DNA of 41,986 bases, taken from positions 1 to 41,986 of the forward strand of contig JAAYEQ010000010.1 of NCBI GenBank assembly GCA_012728655.1, read 5' to 3'. A program made the position numbers and the translations under genes. Source of the stretch: Syntrophomonadaceae bacterium (GTDB taxonomy: Bacteria; Bacillota; Syntrophomonadia; Syntrophomonadales; DTU052). The notes beneath the pieces were generated by a model, which saw only the letters and a program-made list of their open reading frames with translations, made no database searches and was not told the origin of the DNA. Positions 25,753-33,717 of this stretch are shown one piece after another. The first letter of the stretch is position 1, and each line of letters starts with the position of its first letter.

Positions 25753-27927
25753 GTGAAGTCCGTCAATCGTCGCCTTGTATTACTGCTGGCAGCAGTCTTT
25801 TTTCTGACCGTCCTCCCCTTGCGTTCATCGGCCGCCGACCAACCGCCGGTCTCGCTGCAGAGGGCCATTGAGATCGCCAAACTCAATTTCAAGATCCCGG
25901 AATCATACACCCAGTTTACATCGGAATTCAGCGATCATGAAAATTTCCCCACCTGGTCGCTGTCGTGGAGGTCAAAGGACGGCAGCGGCGGCAGTTTTCG
26001 GGTCGAGGTCAGTGCCGACACCGGTGAGATTACGGGCATGGATTTCTACCAACCTGACGACAGCACCAACTTTGCAGTTCGCATCCCTTCTTATTCGATC
26101 GATGAGGCCGCCAGGATATCGGAGTCGTTTTTGCAAAGGATTGTCCCCGGTCGCATGAAAGAACTGCGCCCGGTCTCTCCGATAAAGCAATCTGAGAACA
26201 CCTACCACAGCCTGAACGAGTACGTTTTTTACTGGCAGAGGGTGGTAAACAACATACCCGTTCAGGGTGAGAGAGCGGTGGTGAGGGTGAACAAGTTCAA
26301 TGGAACGGTAGTTTCGTATCAACTGAACTGTACCACCAGCCAATTCCCCTCGTCATCCCGGGTGATTACCGCAGCTCAGGCGGAAAAGGCATTCAAGGAT
26401 ATGGGTATGTTCGAACTGCAGTACCTGGTTCCACCGCCATACCGTCCCTTGAACCAGGACGATGCTGCGGAACCGCAACTGGTTTACCGCCTCACCCATA
26501 AGTCGGGAGGAATGATTGACGCCAATACCGGGAAACCCTTCATCGTCCCCCCGGGGCATTACCTGCAGGGATTGGACATCTACATGGGCGCCGCGGGAAT
26601 GGCCGAAAAACGAGCAGCATTAATGGATCAAGCAGCCAAGGTGGAGTTGTCCCCCGAGGAACAGGAAGAAATCATCAAGCATGCCAATCTCCTCACCCAG
26701 CAGGAGGCCTGCCAGGTTGTATTCGAATGGATCCCTGCAGCCAGAGATATGTCGCTGCGCAATGCCCATCTGGAAGCAGTATATGGGCAGCCGCAGGACA
26801 GAGTCTGGATCTTAAGCTTCACAAAGAAGGATGCCCAGGGCAAGGACCACCGGGTTTATGTCCGTTTGGATGCAGCATCCGGGGAAATCCTGTCCTTCTC
26901 CTACAGTTATCCCCGGGATTCTTTCACCAAAGAAAAGATAAAAAGCCCTGAAGTTCTGGAAAAAACAGCCCGCGATTTCCTGCAACGCCTTCAGCCGGAG
27001 AAATCAAAGTACATCAGATTGGACCCTTATAACGAGAACCATTCGGACCCGGATGATCAATCCCCTATCAGATATTTTTATTTCAACCGGTTGGTCAACA
27101 ACATCCCGGTACCCAACCATGGAATAAGCGTAGCCCTTGATTCCATCAGCGGTGAAATTATTGAATACGAATTATACTGGCCGGACCTTAAATTCCCTGC
27201 TCCCACCGGTATCATGAACACCACCCGGGCGGTTGCGTCTTATCTTGAGCAGCAGCCCCTTACTTTGAGCTATTGCATACTGACATCGGACCGGGGAACC
27301 AAGGAGGTACATCTGGTATACATACCCTGGAGTGATTATGATTCCGGTCCATATATGATGCTGGATGCCCGCACCGGAAAGCTGCTTGACTGGAATGGCC
27401 GGCCGCTTCCCGAGCCTCCGGCTGCCGAAGCCTTTAATGATATTGACGGCATCCCCGGCCAGAGGGAGATCAACATTCTGGGGCAGATGGGCTTCTTCGG
27501 GGAATACGGAAACAGTTTCAAACCCAACCAGCCGATTACGCTGGTTTCGTTTCTGCGGGCTCTCATCCTGGCCCGACAAGGAGATAAAGGGGTCTATGAA
27601 CTTGATGACGCCGAAATACTCAAGCAGGCCAAATTTTACGGCTGGCTAAGGGAGGACCTTCCTGCGAACACCGCCCTTAATCGGGCAACCGCCGGTCGGA
27701 TCATAATTCGCTATCTGGACCTGGAACGAGTGGCCAGGCTGCAGAACATCTACCTAAATCACTATGATGACATCGATAAAAACGACAGCTTTGTCGGTTA
27801 TGCCGCCATTTTGAAAGGATACAAAATCATGGAGGGTGAAGGCTCCAAATTCCGTCCTTCCGCTGTTGTAAGCAGGGCGGATGCTGCCGGTTTCATATTC
27901 CGTATGTCAAAGGTCGACCTCAAGTAG
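25753..27927 (+). CDS. PepSY/YcdB-like exported protein with S-layer homology domains
   Basis: The 724-residue protein begins at a GTG 8 nt from AAAGGAG, with a signal peptide (MKSVNRRLVLLLAAVFFL, cleaved near SSA-AD). Residues 30-560 hold repeated PepSY/YcdB-type units: FRVEVSADTGEITGMDFY, AVVRVNKFNGTVVSYQL, VYVRLDAASGEILSFSYS, SVALDSISGEIIEYEL and MMLDARTGKLLDWNG. The end has two SLH-like modules (FNDIDGIPGQREINILGQMG; YDDIDKNDSFVGYAAILKG...FRPSAVVSRADAAGF). It is therefore probably bound to the wall through SLH. PepSY units often inhibit or chaperone proteases; no protease gene lies next to it. Confidence 0.85.
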   Translation: MKSVNRRLVLLLAAVFFLTVLPLRSSAADQPPVSLQRAIEIAKLNFKIPESYTQFTSEFSDHENFPTWSLSWRSKDGSGGSFRVEVSADTGEITGMDFYQPDDSTNFAVRIPSYSIDEAARISESFLQRIVPGRMKELRPVSPIKQSENTYHSLNEYVFYWQRVVNNIPVQGERAVVRVNKFNGTVVSYQLNCTTSQFPSSSRVITAAQAEKAFKDMGMFELQYLVPPPYRPLNQDDAAEPQLVYRLTHKSGGMIDANTGKPFIVPPGHYLQGLDIYMGAAGMAEKRAALMDQAAKVELSPEEQEEIIKHANLLTQQEACQVVFEWIPAARDMSLRNAHLEAVYGQPQDRVWILSFTKKDAQGKDHRVYVRLDAASGEILSFSYSYPRDSFTKEKIKSPEVLEKTARDFLQRLQPEKSKYIRLDPYNENHSDPDDQSPIRYFYFNRLVNNIPVPNHGISVALDSISGEIIEYELYWPDLKFPAPTGIMNTTRAVASYLEQQPLTLSYCILTSDRGTKEVHLVYIPWSDYDSGPYMMLDARTGKLLDWNGRPLPEPPAAEAFNDIDGIPGQREINILGQMGFFGEYGNSFKPNQPITLVSFLRALILARQGDKGVYELDDAEILKQAKFYGWLREDLPANTALNRATAGRIIIRYLDLERVARLQNIYLNHYDDIDKNDSFVGYAAILKGYKIMEGEGSKFRPSAVVSRADAAGFIFRMSKVDLK

Positions 27928-27945
27928 GAGAAATTTCCACGCGAT

Positions 27946-27975
27946 AAAAGGACTCCAACCCCGGAGTCCTTTTTT
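27946..27975 (+). terminator. strong terminator after the SLH protein
   Basis: An 11-bp perfect stem (AAAAGGACTCC with its complement, 27946-27956 and 27963-27973) with a 6-nt loop runs into TTTTTT. It is a canonical intrinsic terminator 18 bp after the stop. Confidence 0.93.
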
Positions 27976-28421
27976 GTGACTTTATAACCACAACCAAACA
28001 CAGTCGGGCACCTGCTTATAAGCTCTGACTGTCCAGCCCGGCTCCCAACGTATTTGGGGTTTGTTTAACAATAATTTAATAAAAATTACCTCGATTATTT
28101 TGACAAATTTTCTTTAATTAGAAGGGAATTTTTCGAAAAGTGTTGAATTGGTATAGTTATAGGATCCATGTTGTTGCGGAACACCGGACGTGGAACAAGA
28201 TGCAGTTTTATCGAGGGCAAGATGGAGAGGGGGTATGGAATAAGGGATTTTGCGGCAGTTATTGACCGGCAACAGATTGGATCCACTGCCTTGTCTGCTT
28301 CCGCCTTTTCTGAGTTCCTTCCCGGTTAAAGCAACGCTCTTTGCCATTCTACGTAAAAGCATTTTTTCGATGCGGTGAAACGTACAAGAAATCGACGCAA
28401 AAAAGGGGAGGTTGCACTTTT
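27976..28421 (+). other. 446-bp gap before the second acyl-CoA synthetase
   Basis: No convincing gene, RNA family or repeat is seen. The left half is AT-rich and contains a TTGACA (28100-28105) without a well-spaced -10. The middle (28190-28260) is purine-rich on the plus strand. GGGGAGG about 10 nt before 28422 is the synthetase ribosome binding site. A long untranslated leader is possible. Confidence 0.4.
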
Positions 28422-30131
28422 ATGGCAAACATGTTTACGCACGAGAATATGTACCCTGAGCTTCACAAGAAAAGACCCTGGATTAGACACTATGATCACC
28501 TGGTGCCGCCTGAGATAAACTTTCCACAATGGCCGGTGTATGAACTGCTTTTCAACACCGCTAACAATCACCCCGATCAAATCGCGATGTGGTTTTACGG
28601 AACTGAAACCACCTACTGGGACTTGGCAATGCAGGTCATCCGCTTTGCCAATGCACTGGTCGAAATCGGCGTCAAGAAGGGTGACCGGGTAGGTGTACTT
28701 TTGCCCAACAGCCCGCAGTTTAACCTGGCATTTTGGGGAACCCTGACCGCCGGCGGTATCGTGGTCAACATGAACCCCATGTATCCGGTCGATGAACTTG
28801 AATTCATGGTCAAGATTACAGAACTGGAAACCGTAATCACTTATGAGGAATGCGTACCCAAAATTAAGGAACTGTGCAAGAGGGTTAAAATCCCCAATGT
28901 AATCGTCACCAAACTCTCCGACTTCATCAAAAACTCGGGAGTAAGTACGCCCGAAAGCCTGGGACTGGAACCCGGATGGTATCACTTCTCGCAAATCCTG
29001 GATGCCTGCAGCAAGACCTCCAAGCCGAGAACCGGAGTTACCAAGAATGATCCGGCGGTAATCCAGTTTACCGGAGGAACCACGGGAACCCCCAAGGGAG
29101 CAACGCTTTCCCACGCCAATCTGGTGGCCGGTATTTACGAATGTGCTATTTACGGCCATAACATAACAGCAACCATCCCGGTGCAAAGGCTTAAGGCTTT
29201 TTGTGTACTGCCCTACTATCATATCTACGGTCAGGTCTGCCAGATGGGATGGTGTATATACTCGGCAGCAATGCAGATCATTCTCCCACGGTTCGAGATT
29301 AATGAAGTACTGGACACCCTGGAAAAATTCGATGATATTACCTATTTTGGTGCAGTGCCCACTATGTTAACCGCCATTTTCAATCATCCGCGGGCCGAGA
29401 AGATGAACCTGGGCAAAAAGTTTACCTTCATCGGCAGCGGCGGCGGACCGTGTCCAATCGAACTGATCAACAAACTCCTGGACATGAATGTATATTATTC
29501 TGAAGGCTGGGGAATGAGCGAAACCGCCTCCGTCGGTATGTCCAACCCCGACTTCGGATTGAAGAAACCTTTAAGCGTAGGTGTCCCGGTTCCCAACATG
29601 GATATTCGAATCGTTGATCCCGAAACCGGTGAGGATGTTCCCCAGGGAACTCCCGGAGAGTTATGGGTTAAAGGTCCCTATGTAATGATGGGCTACTGGA
29701 ACAATCCGGAAGAAACCGCCCAAGTGCTGACCGAAGATGGATGGCTTCGTACCGGCGATGTGGTTTACCAGGACGAAGACGGATACGTTTTCATCGTCGA
29801 CCGTACCAAGGACATGATCATTGCCGGCGGATTCAATATTTACATGCAAGAGGTTGACCGGGTCATCATGGGACATCCCAAGGTAGCCGATGTCATATGT
29901 GTTGGAATCCCCGATGAATACCGCGGTGAAACCTTGAAGGCCTTTATCCAGCTTAAACCGGGCGTAACCGCGACCGAAGAAGAAATCATTGCCTTCTGCC
30001 GTGAAAAAATGGCTGCCTATAAGGTGCCAAAGATGATCGAGTTCCGCTCTGAATTACCCAGGTCAGCAGTCGGTAAAGCCCTGCGCCGCATCTTAAGAGA
30101 GGAGGAACTGGCCAAGCGGCAGAACAAATAG
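28422..30131 (+). CDS. long-chain acyl-CoA synthetase (AMP-forming)
   Basis: The 569-residue enzyme has FTGGTTGTPKGATLSH (P-loop), GWGMSETASVGM, GWLRTGDVVYQDEDGYVF, DRTKDMIIAGGFNIYMQEVD and the Lys motif PRSAVGKALRRIL. The N-terminal PPEINFPQWPVYELLFNTA and the overall length fit FadD-like long-chain fatty-acid ligases. It makes acyl-CoA from fatty acid, ATP and CoA in the cytoplasm. The chosen ATG is preceded by GGGGAGG; upstream in-frame ATG codons lack a site. It is the second ligase in the window and is not close to the first in sequence, so a different chain-length or acid preference is likely. Confidence 0.92.
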   Translation: MANMFTHENMYPELHKKRPWIRHYDHLVPPEINFPQWPVYELLFNTANNHPDQIAMWFYGTETTYWDLAMQVIRFANALVEIGVKKGDRVGVLLPNSPQFNLAFWGTLTAGGIVVNMNPMYPVDELEFMVKITELETVITYEECVPKIKELCKRVKIPNVIVTKLSDFIKNSGVSTPESLGLEPGWYHFSQILDACSKTSKPRTGVTKNDPAVIQFTGGTTGTPKGATLSHANLVAGIYECAIYGHNITATIPVQRLKAFCVLPYYHIYGQVCQMGWCIYSAAMQIILPRFEINEVLDTLEKFDDITYFGAVPTMLTAIFNHPRAEKMNLGKKFTFIGSGGGPCPIELINKLLDMNVYYSEGWGMSETASVGMSNPDFGLKKPLSVGVPVPNMDIRIVDPETGEDVPQGTPGELWVKGPYVMMGYWNNPEETAQVLTEDGWLRTGDVVYQDEDGYVFIVDRTKDMIIAGGFNIYMQEVDRVIMGHPKVADVICVGIPDEYRGETLKAFIQLKPGVTATEEEIIAFCREKMAAYKVPKMIEFRSELPRSAVGKALRRILREEELAKRQNK

Positions 30132-30162
30132 GCTGAAAAGCCCGCGCCAACCCGCAGAGGCC

Positions 30163-30244
30163 AAAGCCCCCGGTCGGTTTTCGTCCCCGGGGGCTTTGTT
30201 CCTTCTATTTTCAACCCACCGGGTGAAGTGCCCGGTGGGTTTTT
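30163..30244 (+). terminator. tandem terminators after the second acyl-CoA synthetase
   Basis: Two perfect 11-bp stems follow the stop. AAAGCCCCCGG with its complement (30163-30173 and 30187-30197) is followed by a T-rich stretch. AACCCACCGGG with its complement (30213-30223 and 30231-30241) ends in TTTTT. The second also separates the gene from the convergent hydrolase. Confidence 0.9.
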
Positions 30245-30276
30245 CGTTGCAATGGAAACAGTTCGGGTTTAATGAT

Positions 30277-31146
30277 TTAAGCCTCTTTAAAGATAAAGAA
30301 TTCTTCCAGCATCGGGGTGATCTTCTCGGCTTCCTCGTGCTGAACCCAGTGCGTCGCCTCATCGAAATAAACCACCCGGCTCTCCTCACAGTAGGCTGCA
30401 CTTTGTTGGGCCTGTTCCGGAACCAGAGCGGTATCATTCACCCCCCACAGGACCAGCGTGGGTACGGTGATTTTAAGGGGATCCTGGAGTTCAAAGAATT
30501 GCGGGACAAAGGCCCGGTACCAGTTGACCATGGCCTGAGCGGACCCGGGTTGGGCAAAAGCCGCACGGTACTCTTCCAGTTCTTCCTTGGTGAACGTACC
30601 CGGCCGACTCGTCTTGCCCAGCACATTCACCGGCCAGGAGAAATTATTGGCAGCCAGCATCTTCTCCGGGGCCTGTGGTATCTGAAAGAAGAAAACATAC
30701 CAGCTCTTCTGCATCTGCTTAACGTTGCCAAACAGGTTTTCTCGTATCACGTTGGGATGAGGACAATTCATGATAACCAGGCGTTTTATCCGCTCGGGGT
30801 AATGGGCGGCGGTCCACCAGGAAACCATACCTCCCAAATCGTGTCCCACCAGGAATACCTGTTCGCGGCCGTATGACTCTATTAATCCCACCACGTCACG
30901 AGCCAATTCGTCCGGGGAATAGGAATTAACCCCCTCCGGTTTGTCGCTCAGATTATAGCCCCGCTCGTCGGGTGCTATCGCGAGGTATCCCCGTTCCCCA
31001 AAGTATTGCAAATACCTGCGCCAGGCATAACAGCAGTCGGGGAAACCGTGCAGGAATACGATCATCGGTCCATCCTGGGGCCCGGCTTCCAGGACGTGCA
31101 ATTTCACTCCATTGGTCGTTACAAACTTTTCTCTTATGTCCGCCAT
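30277..31146 (-). CDS. alpha/beta hydrolase, epoxide-hydrolase-like
   Basis: The 289-residue enzyme has the HGFP oxyanion motif (H33), the nucleophile elbow VGHDLGG with D103 instead of Ser, an acid in WGVNDTALVPE and the catalytic His in DEATHWVQHEE. An Asp nucleophile with HGxP is characteristic of epoxide hydrolases and haloalkane dehalogenases rather than esterases. AAGGGGTG lies 6 nt before the ATG at 31146; an in-frame TTG at 31167 precedes that site and is rejected. It stands alone and convergent to the acyl-CoA synthetase. The substrate is unknown; epoxy fatty acids would suit the neighbourhood (inference). Confidence 0.88.
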   Translation of the reverse strand: MADIREKFVTTNGVKLHVLEAGPQDGPMIVFLHGFPDCCYAWRRYLQYFGERGYLAIAPDERGYNLSDKPEGVNSYSPDELARDVVGLIESYGREQVFLVGHDLGGMVSWWTAAHYPERIKRLVIMNCPHPNVIRENLFGNVKQMQKSWYVFFFQIPQAPEKMLAANNFSWPVNVLGKTSRPGTFTKEELEEYRAAFAQPGSAQAMVNWYRAFVPQFFELQDPLKITVPTLVLWGVNDTALVPEQAQQSAAYCEESRVVYFDEATHWVQHEEAEKITPMLEEFFIFKEA

Positions 31147-31449
31147 AATACACCCCTTATTTTTCAATAGTCTTGCATCTATGGTCAGTAAACAGGGAGA
31201 TGCCGGTTTCCAGATGTTTCTTAAATGTGGGTTTCTTTACTTCATAACAACCTTACTATACCGAAATCCACAATACCTTTCAACCGGTCCGCTGCTTTGC
31301 CGCTTCCAAACAAGGAAAACAAAGGTGCGCATGTCCATCGATATTATTGGTCACAGAGCCCATCCATGTACAGCAAAGAATCAAAACCGCCTCTCCGGGA
31401 TATATGCCAATTGTGTCATTGGTTTCCTTGCTGTTTGAATAAAAAGGTT

Positions 31450-31475
31450 TTTTAGAATTTTGTCTAATTCTAAAA
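31450..31475. promoter_or_regulatory. perfect inverted repeat ahead of the soluble receptor gene
   Basis: TTTTAGAATT (31450-31459) and AATTCTAAAA (31466-31475) are perfect 10-bp arms with 6 bp between them, 55 bp before the receptor start. The symmetry and position suggest a repressor operator; a weak terminator is the alternative. The remaining part of the 31147-31530 gap shows no gene. Confidence 0.5.
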
Positions 31476-31530
31476 TTATTGTCGCAAAACTGGTGTACGT
31501 GGAGAGATTAGCGGAAAGGGGACATATGAA

Positions 31531-32673
31531 ATGATTAACATGGAATTCGCAGAGAAGTTCAAAGAAGTTGCCTCAGTGTTGGTCGAGATCACCCCGGGCG
31601 GCGCAAGGTACTGGATCACGGATACCGAAAAGGTAACATGGCAGGCCACTTCACAGTTGGGCTATGCGACTACATTGGAGATCGGTACCAAACTTCTTCC
31701 CAACTCGGCAGCATCTCAGGCAATTAAGAACAAAAAGGCCATGGTTCAGGAGATAACTGCAAATGGTATCACGGCCATAAATGCTGCCATTCCCATATTT
31801 GAAGGAGATGAAGTGGTAGGAGCATTGTGTGCAGCTTTTCCCAAAGCACATGCCTTGGAACGTGCCTTCCCGATATTTGCTCCCATGATAGCCAATATGT
31901 TTCCCGAAGGAGTCTTCCTGTGGCTGAGTGACACTGAAAAGCTTATCCATCGCCAGGGCACCAAAAAGTATGACCTGGTTGAATGGCAGGTAGGCTCCAA
32001 TATCGCGCCGGTTCCCGAGATTGTGCAGTGTATGCGGGAAAAGAGACCTATCAATACAGAGTTTTATAATGAAGAGTACGACATCCATGTGAAGCTGAGT
32101 GTCGCACCCGTATTTGATGAAAGGGATAAGGACAAGGTAATCGGAACCTTTGGACTCAGTATGCCCAGAGCAGTGGCGGTCAGACTCCAAAACATGGCCG
32201 ACAACCTGACCAAAGAACTGGAACAATCAGCGGCCGTGATACAGGAGCTCGCAGCATCCGCCTCGGAAATCAGTGCCAATCAACAACAGCTCCACGAAAA
32301 CATAGGAAACATTCTGACCCTCTCGGAAGAAATAAACAACATCTTGGCCTTTATCAAACAGATAGCAGATGAAACTAAGATGCTCGGGCTTAACGCCGCA
32401 ATCGAAGCCGCCCGCGCCGGGGACGTGGGACGAGGATTCGGCGTAGTAGCCGATGAAATCAGAAAACTCTCCGATGATTCCCGGGAAACAGTTTCCAAGA
32501 TCAGAGAGTTGACAGACAAAATTAAAGCCGCAGTTGAAGAAGCGAAACGGAATTCGGACCTGACACTGGGTAACAGTGAAAATCAGGCCGCTGCCACCGA
32601 ACAAGTATCGGCCAGCCTCACGGAAATCATGACCCTGGCTGAAAAACTGGCCAAGATCTCGAAGAGAATATGA
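31531..32673 (+). CDS. soluble receptor with duplicated sensor domain and short MCP signalling region
   Basis: The 380-residue protein has no membrane helix. Two copies of a roughly 90-residue sensory unit are visible (about residues 24-110 and 126-215). Each begins with WITDTEK or WLSDTEK and contains an [15 protein letters not shown]- or [15 protein letters not shown]-type helix and a closing VVGAL or VIGTF strand. A coiled-coil region (220-380) follows with the chemoreceptor tip [34 protein letters not shown]. The AAAGGGG site is 9 nt before the ATG. The signalling arm is shorter than in full MCPs. It could signal to CheA/CheW, or to another partner; no che gene is nearby. Confidence 0.85.
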   Translation: MINMEFAEKFKEVASVLVEITPGGARYWITDTEKVTWQATSQLGYATTLEIGTKLLPNSAASQAIKNKKAMVQEITANGITAINAAIPIFEGDEVVGALCAAFPKAHALERAFPIFAPMIANMFPEGVFLWLSDTEKLIHRQGTKKYDLVEWQVGSNIAPVPEIVQCMREKRPINTEFYNEEYDIHVKLSVAPVFDERDKDKVIGTFGLSMPRAVAVRLQNMADNLTKELEQSAAVIQELAASASEISANQQQLHENIGNILTLSEEINNILAFIKQIADETKMLGLNAAIEAARAGDVGRGFGVVADEIRKLSDDSRETVSKIRELTDKIKAAVEEAKRNSDLTLGNSENQAAATEQVSASLTEIMTLAEKLAKISKRI

Positions 32674-32689
32674 CATAGACGTGCTGTGC

Positions 32690-32724
32690 GGCGGCTTCCA
32701 GAATTCGGAGGCCGCCTGCTTTCT
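32690..32724 (+). terminator. terminator after the soluble receptor
   Basis: GGCGGCTTCC (32690-32699) pairs with GGAGGCCGCC (32707-32716), ten pairs with one G-U, around a 7-nt loop, followed by TGCTTTCT. It lies 16 bp past the stop. Confidence 0.7.
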
Positions 32725-32886
32725 AACAGCTTATCAAACTCTGCACCTCATCCAAAGATTGTGCCAACCTGGCATAACCGAACAAGCCATCCTGTTTGCG
32801 GTTTCCAGCTCGCGACCCTATCGACAGATCCGCACAGGCATAATAAGATGGACTCCAAATCGACCGCCCCTCCCCTATGAGAAAAT

Positions 32887-32906
32887 TTAAGAAATTCTTA
32901 AGAAAT
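32887..32906 (+). promoter_or_regulatory. 11-bp-spaced direct repeat, probable OmpR/PhoB-type operator
   Basis: TTAAGAAAT occurs twice (32887-32895 and 32898-32906) with an 11-bp period, the geometry bound head-to-tail by OmpR/PhoB-family regulators. It sits 110 bp before the response regulator start, so autoregulation is likely. The remainder of the 32725-33015 stretch shows no gene. Confidence 0.6.
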
Positions 32907-33015
32907 ATGGCCGCTTTTTTGTAAGCCTTGCTCTTTAAGATGTAATCAGGTTCACGGGTTTAACGGAATTGCATTCAGGACTGCGGTGGCCCATTATGTA
33001 AAGGGGGTGATAACA

Positions 33016-33717
33016 TTGGAAAAGCAACGGGTTCTGGTAGTTGATGACGACCGGGAGATAGTAAACGCCATTGCCATCAATCTGCAGAACGAGGGCTATG
33101 AGGTACTGAAAGCCTACGATGGACTGCAGGCCCTCGATATAATAAGCACGCAGAAGGTGCATCTCATCATCCTGGATGTCATGATGCCCAAGTTGGACGG
33201 GCTTTCCACTACGATGAAGATTCGTGCCGAAAAAAACATCCCTATCATCATTCTGTCGGCAAAATCGGAGGATACGGACAAAGTCCTAGGGCTTTCGATG
33301 GGAGCCGACGATTATGTCACCAAGCCGTTCAACACCATGGAGCTCATGGCCCGGGTTAAATCACAGTTGCGACGTTATATGACCCTGGGGGATGTCAATG
33401 TGCAGAACCCGGCGAACATCTTGAAAACAGGCGGTCTCTGCTATGACCTGGAATGTCATACCCTGACCGTCGACGGCGAGCCGGTGAGGTTAACCCCCAC
33501 CGAAACCAAGATAGTTGAACTTCTGATGCGCACTCCGGGACGGGTCTATCCGGCGGAGGAGATCTACGAGCGCGTATGGGGGGAAAAAGCCTATGGGGTT
33601 GAAAACACGGTTATGGTACACATCCGCCGCATCCGGGAGAAGATCGAAATAAACCCGAAAGAGCCGAAATACTTAAAGGTGGTATGGGGCATTGGATACA
33701 AAATCGAAAAACTCTAA
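33016..33717 (+). CDS. OmpR-family response regulator
   Basis: The 233-residue protein has a receiver domain: D10/D11 acidic pair, phospho-acceptor D54 in LIILDVMMPKLDG, S in ILSAKSE, and the Lys of YVTKPF. An OmpR-type winged helix follows (LTPTETKIVELLMRTPGRVYPAEEIYERVWG, NTVMVHIRRIREKIE, YLKVVWGIGYKIE). The start is TTG, 6 nt from AAGGGGGTGA; the frame is open upstream to 32986, but the site decides this start. It overlaps the histidine kinase gene by 26 bp, so the pair is coupled. The repeat at 32887-32906 is its likely binding site. Confidence 0.95.
   Translation: MEKQRVLVVDDDREIVNAIAINLQNEGYEVLKAYDGLQALDIISTQKVHLIILDVMMPKLDGLSTTMKIRAEKNIPIIILSAKSEDTDKVLGLSMGADDYVTKPFNTMELMARVKSQLRRYMTLGDVNVQNPANILKTGGLCYDLECHTLTVDGEPVRLTPTETKIVELLMRTPGRVYPAEEIYERVWGEKAYGVENTVMVHIRRIREKIEINPKEPKYLKVVWGIGYKIEKL

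Noticed and set aside
28100-28122. TTGACA as -35 of the second acyl-CoA synthetase
   Set aside because: No -10-like hexamer at 16-18 bp spacing.
28326-29222. 298-codon minus-strand frame
   Set aside because: It is antisense to the second acyl-CoA synthetase and has no recognisable domain.
32681-32890. 69-codon frames between the receptor and the response regulator
   Set aside because: They overlap the receptor terminator and the operator repeat and lack start signals.
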